A DNA stretch of 12,965 nt from Gammaproteobacteria bacterium (lineage in GTDB: Bacteria; Pseudomonadota; Gammaproteobacteria; DSM-16500): the NCBI GenBank assembly GCA_013287235.1, contig JABDEF010000042.1, positions 1-12,965 on the forward strand, read 5' to 3'. The notes below the pieces were generated by a model. The model was not told where the DNA came from. It saw only the letters and a program-made list of their open reading frames with translations, and ran no database searches. Numbering within the stretch: the stretch's first letter is position 1; each line of letters opens with the position of its first letter. A program made the position numbers and the translations under genes. Below, in pieces: positions 8,469 to 12,965 of the stretch.

Positions 8469-8476
8469 CATCCGTC

Positions 8477-8552
8477 GTCCCGTCATGCTTTTAGACGGGA
8501 CCCCTTGCCCGAGTTCTCGGGCAAGGGATCCCGTGTAAAAGCATCACGGGAC
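8477..8552. repeat. Dispersed palindromic repeat, copy B
   Basis: Arms 8477-8512 and 8517-8552 form a 36-bp inverted repeat with three mismatches around a GTTC loop. It is about 88% identical, without gaps, to the core of the element at 2471-2556. It sits eight bases after the rpoS stop and 32 bases before the metG ATG. The stem would lie at the end of rpoS mRNA, where it could protect or end the transcript, although no T-run follows. Confidence 0.85.
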
Positions 8553-8561
8553 TGGTATAAT
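8533..8561 (+). promoter_or_regulatory. Probable metG promoter with extended -10 box
   Basis: TGGTATAAT at 8553-8561 is a consensus -10 hexamer (TATAAT, 8556-8561) with the TGN extension. The -35 position lies inside the repeat right arm and is weak (GTGTAA, 8533-8538, 17-base spacer), which an extended -10 can offset. Transcription would start near 8568, leaving a leader of about 17 bases before the metG ATG at 8585. Confidence 0.6.
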
Positions 8562-8584
8562 CCAGGCTTTTGCTCGAGAACCCT

Positions 8585-10246
8585 ATGCCTCAAAAAATGC
8601 TTGTCACTTATGCGCTACCCTATGCCAATGGGTCATTACACCTTGGCCATTTAGTCGGTATGATTCAAACGGATATTTGGGTCCGTTTTCAAAAAATGCA
8701 ACCTGAAACGCAATGTTTATTTATTTGTGGATGCGATGGTCATGGCACACCCATCATGATTCAAGCAGAAAAATTGAATATCTCACCTGAAAAATTAATT
8801 GATGAAGTCAAAGAAAACCAAGAAAGAGATTTAAAAGATTTCTGGATCGATCTAGATAATTATTACACGACACACTCGAAAGAAAATCACACACTCGTTG
8901 AAACGTTTTATGAACGGCATCTTAAAAAAGGGAATATCAGCAAACACACCATTAAACAAGCCTACGATCCTGAAAAAAATATGTTTCTCCCTGATCGCTA
9001 CATCAAAGGCGAGTGTCCACGATGCGGGGCGAAAGATCAATATGGGGATAGTTGTGAAGTGTGTGGCGCAACCTATGCTCCGACAGAATTAAAAAATCCC
9101 TATTCGACACTTTCCGGTGCGAAACCGATTGAAAAAGAATCTGAACATTACTTTTTTAAACTCCAAAATTATACGGATTTATTAAAACAATGGATGCATA
9201 AGCAAACATTACAGAGTCAAGTCATTCACAAATTGGATGAGTGGTTTGAGATGGGATTACGCGAGTGGGATATTTCCCGTGATGCACCGTATTTTGGTTT
9301 TAATATTCCAGGAGAATCGCATAAATATTTTTATGTATGGTTTGATGCACCGATGGGATATATGGCGAGTTTTGTGAATTTACAAAAGCGTCGATCGGAT
9401 TTAGATTTTGACGCTTATTGGGGGAAAGAAAGCACGTTTGATCTTTATCAATTTATTGGTAAAGATATCATGTATTTTCACACACTCTTTTGGCCAGCGC
9501 TTTTGCAAGGGGCCAATTTTCGCATGCCAACAGCGGTTTTTTGTCACGGATTTCTCACCGTCGACGGACAGAAAATGTCAAAATCGCGCGGGACTTTTAT
9601 CAAAGCGCGCACCTATCTTAATCACTTAAATCCCGAATATTTACGTTATTATCTCGCAACAAAATTAAATGAACGCATTGAAGATTTAGATATCAGTTTT
9701 GAGGATTTTATGCAGCGCGTGAATGCCGATTTAGTCGGGAAATATATTAATATCGCCAGTCGCTCTGCGAGTTTCATCCATAAATATTTTGACAATCAAT
9801 TATCAAAAGCACTTCTCGAACCTGAATTATTTAAAACATTTGTCGATAAAAGTGCATCGATTTCAGAAAAATATAAAAATCGAGAATTTAGTGTTGCCAT
9901 TCGAGAAATCATGGGTCTTGCTGATCTTGCGAATCAATATGTCGATGCAAAAAAACCTTGGGCGAGTATCAAAGATCCTCAAAATAAAGAAGAAGTACAT
10001 GCCGTATGCACCATGGCACTCAATTTATTTCGTTTATTGACGATTTATTTAAAACCTGTGTTACCAGATACTGCAAAAAAAATCGAAGCATTTTTAAATA
10101 TTCCGGAACTACACTTTGAAGATCGTCATCAACCTTTATTGGACCACACCATCCAAATTTTTACGCCACTTCTCAAACGCTTAGAAAAAACGGATATCGA
10201 TGCATTAAAAAAAGAAGCTTTGCAACATGCACAAAATAACGGTTGA
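8585..10246 (+). CDS. metG: Methionyl-tRNA synthetase
   Basis: A 553-residue class I aminoacyl-tRNA synthetase charging tRNA-Met in the cytosol. Motifs: [17 protein letters not shown] with the HIGH-type HLGH at 19-22; a zinc knuckle CPRC (144-147) and CEVC (157-160); the tryptophan-rich methionine pocket region; and KMSKS at 330-334. The anticodon-binding helical domain follows (about 380-530). The C-terminal tRNA-binding/dimerisation OB-fold of the 677-residue E. coli enzyme is missing, so this is the short form. The frame can be extended upstream to a TTG at 8570. The ATG at 8585 is preferred because the protein then begins [16 protein letters not shown] like its relatives and the putative transcription start is near 8568. 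Its Shine-Dalgarno is weak. The end overlaps the next gene by 20 bases. Confidence 0.97.
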   Translation: MPQKMLVTYALPYANGSLHLGHLVGMIQTDIWVRFQKMQPETQCLFICGCDGHGTPIMIQAEKLNISPEKLIDEVKENQERDLKDFWIDLDNYYTTHSKENHTLVETFYERHLKKGNISKHTIKQAYDPEKNMFLPDRYIKGECPRCGAKDQYGDSCEVCGATYAPTELKNPYSTLSGAKPIEKESEHYFFKLQNYTDLLKQWMHKQTLQSQVIHKLDEWFEMGLREWDISRDAPYFGFNIPGESHKYFYVWFDAPMGYMASFVNLQKRRSDLDFDAYWGKESTFDLYQFIGKDIMYFHTLFWPALLQGANFRMPTAVFCHGFLTVDGQKMSKSRGTFIKARTYLNHLNPEYLRYYLATKLNERIEDLDISFEDFMQRVNADLVGKYINIASRSASFIHKYFDNQLSKALLEPELFKTFVDKSASISEKYKNREFSVAIREIMGLADLANQYVDAKKPWASIKDPQNKEEVHAVCTMALNLFRLLTIYLKPVLPDTAKKIEAFLNIPELHFEDRHQPLLDHTIQIFTPLLKRLEKTDIDALKKEALQHAQNNG

Positions 10247-10787
10247 AGAGATTGATGCGCTTTTACCGCAAACCCAATGCGGTTTATGCGGCTATGCGGG
10301 ATGTCTTCCGTATGCGAAAGCGCTTTTGCATGCGCATGCGCCCATTCATCTCTGCCCTCCCGGCGGTGTCACTGGGTTAAAAGCATTAGGTGATTTATTA
10401 GAGATCGATCCGACGCCTTATATGCCTGACATGGAAAAAAAAGCAAAACCATCGCTTTTAGCCGTCATTCGAGAAGATGAATGCATAGGCTGCACCAAAT
10501 GCATTCAAGCGTGTCCGGTCGATGCGATTTTAGGAAGTGCGAAAACAATGCACACCGTGATTATTGATGAATGTACGGGATGTGAATTGTGTGTCGCCCC
10601 TTGTCCGGTGGATTGTATTGATATGATTCCCGCGCCATCTTCTCAAGATAAAAAGGATGTATTTAGAAAGCGTTTTAACGCAAGACAAAAAAGATTACGC
10701 GAGGAAAATTTGGCACCGCCTGCGATTGAAGATAAAAAAGCGTATCTGGAAGCGGCATTGTTGCGTGGGAAAAAGAAAAACATATGA
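10227..10787 (+). CDS. Soluble RnfB/RsxB-like polyferredoxin
   Basis: A 186-residue iron-sulfur protein similar to RnfB (RsxB), the electron-carrying subunit of Rnf/Rsx complexes. A four-cysteine Fe-S domain comes first (CGLCGYAGC at 18-26, with Cys43 in HLCPPGG). Two 4Fe-4S ferredoxin clusters follow: [12 protein letters not shown] (86-97) and [12 protein letters not shown] (116-127). The tail is basic and helical (about 145-186). The N-terminal membrane helix of true RnfB is absent and no rnfA, C, D, G or E is in the window. It may therefore be a stand-alone electron carrier rather than part of a sodium- or proton-pumping complex. The start overlaps metG by 20 bases, indicating cotranscription. 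Redox partner unknown; a link to endonuclease III or SoxR reduction, known for related proteins, is only speculation here. Confidence 0.85.
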   Translation: MHKITVEEIDALLPQTQCGLCGYAGCLPYAKALLHAHAPIHLCPPGGVTGLKALGDLLEIDPTPYMPDMEKKAKPSLLAVIREDECIGCTKCIQACPVDAILGSAKTMHTVIIDECTGCELCVAPCPVDCIDMIPAPSSQDKKDVFRKRFNARQKRLREENLAPPAIEDKKAYLEAALLRGKKKNI

Positions 10788-10800
10788 TCTCGCAGTTTTT

Positions 10801-10828
10801 TGTCATTCCCGGGAAGGCGGGAATGACA
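10801..10828. repeat. Small palindromic repeat after the RnfB-like gene
   Basis: TGTCATTCCCG (10801-10811) and CGGGAATGACA (10818-10828) are exact reverse complements around a six-base loop. A run of T precedes it at 10796-10801. On the - strand it therefore forms a stem followed by U residues, the shape of an intrinsic terminator for the leftward remnant gene. Its TGTCAT ends match those of the element at 7414-7480. Confidence 0.7.
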
Positions 10829-10850
10829 GAGCTTCTCAGATTACTTCGTC

Positions 10851-10873
10851 GTCCCGCGGCTTGTCCGCGGGAT
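10851..10873. repeat. Small GC-rich palindromic repeat at the border of the nuclease remnant
   Basis: CCCGCGG (10853-10859) pairs with CCGCGGG (10865-10871) around CTTGT, with T10852-A10872 extending the stem. It is preceded by CTTCGTCGTCCCG, which shares CGTCGTCCCG with the ends of the elements at 2471 and 8474, and it is followed by ATCCAG as in the 7414 element. The stop codon of the leftward remnant lies only five bases beyond it. Confidence 0.65.
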
Positions 10874-10877
10874 CCAG

Positions 10878-11040
10878 TCAGCGGCAGATTTCATCATATA
10901 AATCTCGCCACGCAGGATTAAATTGTTCAATAATATTCAACTTCCATTTTCTACACCAATTCTTTAATCTTCTTTCTCGTCGTGCGGCCTCCATAATGTC
11001 TTGATGTAATTCATAATATATGTACTTAGATATGTCTTCT
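10878..11040 (-). pseudogene. C-terminal remnant of a GIY-YIG-type nuclease
   Basis: On the - strand this stretch reads KYIYYELHQDIMEAARRERR, then LKNWCRKWKLNIIEQF and NPAWRDLYDEICR, ending at the TGA 10880-10878. That pattern, a YYE followed by (R/K)E(K/R)xLKxW, an IE block and NPxWxDLY, is typical of the last half of small GIY-YIG endonuclease-like proteins. The first half with the GIY and YIG motifs is missing. The frame stays open upstream to about 11195, but it has no recognisable nuclease sequence there and no ATG in a suitable place. I read it as a truncated, non-functional copy, such proteins often being mobile or accessory. No activity is expected, since the catalytic half is gone. 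Confidence 0.6.
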
Positions 11041-11265
11041 ATGCTTTCCCGTTTGCGGTTGATGCACTCTGTGATGATTTTTATTGTGATGCGGATGCTT
11101 AAATATTCGAGAATGATTTTTATAAGATGCCCTATTCTCTTTTTGTACCTCTTTCGTGTACCGCTCCGTTTGTTCTTGATATTCCGTCGCGAGTTTCATC
11201 ATTTGCGCCATCACCATTAAATAAATTTCTGGTGAAGCAATCATTTCATTATTACGAACTAACAT
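11026..11265 (-). CDS. Doubtful small hypothetical ORF
   Basis: An open frame of 79 codons on the - strand starting MLVRNNEMIASPEIYLMVMA. It has a good AAGGA Shine-Dalgarno six bases before the ATG at 11265; a weaker ATG lies six codons upstream. The first half (MAQMMKLATEYQEQTERYTKE) looks like a helical protein segment. The second half is histidine- and arginine-rich and unlike a folded protein. In the +1 frame the same DNA reads more protein-like (ILEYLSIRITIKIITECINR) and runs straight into the nuclease remnant. A frameshift near the short A-run about 11141-11145 could have joined them. I do not recognise the family. It may be the 5' part of a broken gene. Confidence 0.3.
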   Translation of the reverse strand: MLVRNNEMIASPEIYLMVMAQMMKLATEYQEQTERYTKEVQKENRASYKNHSRIFKHPHHNKNHHRVHQPQTGKHRRHI

Positions 11266-11327
11266 TGTTTTTCCTTTTTTCAATCCATTATTTTCTCAAA
11301 ATATTTAAACGCATTATTCAATAAATG

Positions 11328-12635
11328 TCAAACAGATGCCCATGCCCAGTAAGGAATAACTTCTATGGTGAGATCATCTATTTCTATCGTATCACTATCA
11401 TCTATTGTAATCACAGAAGCATTTTTCAACCCCAATTCTTTTGATGCTTCTATTAAAGCAGATATCTCACGCTGTTTTGTTTTTTCATCTTGAAGATCCA
11501 GAGAAACTTGATACAAAGCAATTTTGCCATTCAGTGCTTGTGTCACAAAATTGACTTCTTTCCCAGATTGCGTTTTATAATAAAAAATATTTTCATTATT
11601 TTGTTTCCGAAGATATAAAAATACTGCATTTTCCAAACAAGTACCATATTCCATTTCAGGCTTCATAGAATAAGCCATGATAACCGCAGAATCTGTGCAA
11701 TAAATTTTGCTTGGATTCACCTGACGCTTCCGCGTTGAAAAATCAAATAAAGGCACTTTATACAATAAATAAGCGTCTTCAAAATAATCTAAGTAAGCAT
11801 ATAAACTACCGCGACTCAGTGTTTCACCGCGAGATTTTAATGTTTTATAAATTTTCGTAATACTTAAAGAGGACGCGATATTTTGCAAACAATGTAATAA
11901 AAAAAGTTTAACCATATGCGGCTGCGATATCTCATGACGATCAATCACATCACGGAAAACGGCCGTGTTGATATAAGACTGTACGGTCTGATAACGCAAA
12001 CTGTCTCCCAAGGATAGTGTTTCAGGAAAACCACCATTTCGTAAATATACTTGGCAATGATGCTTTAATATTGATTGTTTTTTCCCAGTCAAGTGATCCA
12101 CTGGATTAACATTTAAATAATTTAAATATTCGACAAAACTCAAAGGAAAAACTTCTTGAATAAAACATCTACCACGTAAGCTGGTGGCAATTTCCTTACT
12201 TAGCATTTTTGCAGATGAGCCCGTAATAAAAATACGGATTTTTTCTTTATCAATCAAACGTCGAATAAATTTATCCCATCCATCGATGTTTTGGATTTCA
12301 TCAAAATAAAAAATAACATCATCAGAAGAGATGTTATTGGGAAAATATTCGTAATACACATCCAAAATGATTTGAAAATCCTGCACCTTAAATCCAATCA
12401 ATCGATCATCTTCAAAATTAATATAGAGCATTTTTTCTTTAGACAACCCGCTTTTCAACATTTTATGCATATGTTGGTACATCAAATAAGTTTTACCCAC
12501 TCGCCGCATTCCAATAAAAACTTGCGCTTTTCGTACTTCTTTTGGGATATCCGGAATATCGATAAGACGCTGAATAATCTCTGGAATAGAGGATTCTTGA
12601 AATTCTAACAAGAGCTCTTTAAATATTGTCTTCAT
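11328..12635 (-). CDS. AAA_14 / DUF4143 ATP-binding protein
   Basis: A 435-residue P-loop ATPase with the AAA_14 plus DUF4143 layout common in accessory regions of bacteria and archaea; the function of the group is unproven. Walker A is GMRRVGKT (42-49). Walker B is VIFYFDEIQ (107-115). A sensor-like IFITGSSAKML follows at 135-145, and a conserved SLRGR at 152-156 may act in trans. A helical or winged-helix middle region includes ISQPHMVKLFLLHCLQNIASSLS. The C-terminal DUF4143 part (about 300-420) has a restriction-endonuclease-like look, with CLENAVFLYL and YYKTQSGKEVNFV carrying possible acidic/lysine catalytic residues. It is intact and full length for the group. It is monocistronic on the - strand, with no cognate partner beside it. 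Palindromic operator-like repeats lie just upstream of the start. Confidence 0.85.
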   Translation of the reverse strand: MKTIFKELLLEFQESSIPEIIQRLIDIPDIPKEVRKAQVFIGMRRVGKTYLMYQHMHKMLKSGLSKEKMLYINFEDDRLIGFKVQDFQIILDVYYEYFPNNISSDDVIFYFDEIQNIDGWDKFIRRLIDKEKIRIFITGSSAKMLSKEIATSLRGRCFIQEVFPLSFVEYLNYLNVNPVDHLTGKKQSILKHHCQVYLRNGGFPETLSLGDSLRYQTVQSYINTAVFRDVIDRHEISQPHMVKLFLLHCLQNIASSLSITKIYKTLKSRGETLSRGSLYAYLDYFEDAYLLYKVPLFDFSTRKRQVNPSKIYCTDSAVIMAYSMKPEMEYGTCLENAVFLYLRKQNNENIFYYKTQSGKEVNFVTQALNGKIALYQVSLDLQDEKTKQREISALIEASKELGLKNASVITIDDSDTIEIDDLTIEVIPYWAWASV

Positions 12636-12827
12636 ATTTTAAATTTTAGACTAAATTTCAATCTAAATCAATATAAATTTAGACTAAATTCAAGTCTGAT
12701 TTTATTTTTCATGCCACTGCGGATTATCCCATCCCATTGGCCTTTAAATGCAAAAATATTGATTTTAAATTCAAATATAGTATATAATAAAAACAATTAT
12801 TATATTTTTTTGCTTTCAGGATGCACA
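12636..12827. promoter_or_regulatory. Divergent ATPase / ankyrin-gene intergenic region with operator-like repeats
   Basis: TTTAGACTAAATT occurs twice (12645-12657 and 12678-12690), 33 bases apart, about three helical turns. Its core TTTAGACTAAA is itself a palindrome around a central A. A weaker version (TTCAATCTAAA, 12657-12667) lies between, and AGACT/AGTCT (12681-12685, 12693-12697) forms a further inverted repeat. All are within 65 bases upstream of the ATPase ATG, where a repressor would act. On the + strand TTGATT (12759-12764), an 18-base spacer and TATAAT (12783-12788) make a good promoter for the ankyrin gene. Confidence 0.55.
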
Positions 12828-12965
12828 ATGTTTGGCCGAGAAAAAAAAGACAATTCGAATAATGCATTACACTCTGCAATAAAAAATGGCGATATTGCTA
12901 GATTAAAATCTTTGCTTGCTCACGGCGCCAATCTTTATGCCTTGGATGGGTCTCAGTCGATTTTC
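12828..12965 (+). CDS. Ankyrin-repeat protein, N-terminal part (3' end outside window)
   Basis: The first 46 codons of a protein starting MFGREKKDNSNNALHSAIKN and continuing GDIARLKSLLAHGANLYALD, a clear ankyrin-repeat pattern (ALHxAIxxGDxxxLKxLLxxGAN). No signal peptide or membrane segment is seen at the N-terminus. The start has AGGA (12818-12821) six bases upstream. A sigma-70-like promoter with TATAAT at 12783-12788 lies ahead of it. An overlapping ATG at 12821 is in another frame. Ankyrin proteins in Legionella and Coxiella relatives are often effectors secreted into host cells. Whether this one is cannot be judged from the fragment. Confidence 0.8.
   Translation, partial: MFGREKKDNSNNALHSAIKNGDIARLKSLLAHGANLYALDGSQSIF

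Noticed and set aside
8898..9092. Open frames on both strands inside metG (also 9408-9629 and 9789-10040)
   Set aside because: metG is conserved throughout and these out-of-frame translations show no recognisable domains.
10657..11004. + strand open frame of 115 codons after the RnfB-like gene
   Set aside because: It begins inside that gene and crosses two palindromic repeats; the - strand nuclease remnant explains the rest.
12291..12608. + strand open frame of 105 codons opposite the ATPase N-terminus
   Set aside because: The - strand frame carries intact Walker A and B motifs; the + frame is a shadow.
11328..12635. Part of a toxin-antitoxin or phage-defence operon
   Set aside because: No partner gene flanks it; the neighbours are a decayed remnant and a divergent ankyrin gene, so no system can be supported.

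Overview
The window looks like a chromosomal segment of a host-associated gammaproteobacterium. It is probably in or near the Legionellales (Coxiella, Legionella, Rickettsiella or Berkiella-like lineages). The evidence is a PPi-dependent phosphofructokinase end, an IHF-beta, an Hda-type replication regulator, the classic surE-nlpD-rpoS order, moderately low GC with many poly(A) tracts, dispersed palindromic repeats, a decayed nuclease remnant and an ankyrin-repeat gene. The placement is inferred from gene content; no database search was possible.

Layout: positions 2-1839 carry the end of a pyrophosphate-dependent phosphofructokinase, an Mrp/ApbC Fe-S carrier ATPase and dCTP deaminase (dcd), all on + and tightly spaced. 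A long hairpin repeat (1839-1919) separates dcd from the convergent ihfB (1923-2258, - strand). A 316-base divergent intergenic region with two palindromes and a repeat element follows. Then come an AI-2E/PerM-type permease and hda, one base apart. Enolase, ftsB, surE and nlpD (4327-7374) overlap or nearly abut and form a probable operon joining glycolysis, the divisome, nucleotide phosphatase activity and cell-wall amidase control. After a perfect 28-bp inverted repeat comes rpoS (7507-8468). Its 5' end is shifted out of frame twice, each time at a run of nine A. A second copy of the repeat found upstream of the permease lies between rpoS and metG, and a promoter with an extended -10 box sits at its edge. 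metG overlaps a soluble, stand-alone RnfB-like polyferredoxin gene.

From 10788 to the end the window becomes accessory. It holds two small palindromic repeats, the C-terminal remnant of what looks like a GIY-YIG nuclease (- strand), a doubtful small ORF, a 435-residue AAA_14/DUF4143 ATPase (- strand) with palindromic operator-like repeats upstream, and the divergent start of an ankyrin-repeat gene cut by the window edge.

The strongest unusual signal is the double A9 frameshift at the start of rpoS. A complete stress-sigma factor could be made only if RNA polymerase (or the ribosome) slips at both tracts. Otherwise the general stress response is being lost or is phase-variable, or the assembly has two homopolymer errors. 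The second signal is the density of different palindromic repeats, which occupy most of the larger intergenic gaps. I did not find a clearly new multi-gene defence or biosynthetic system.
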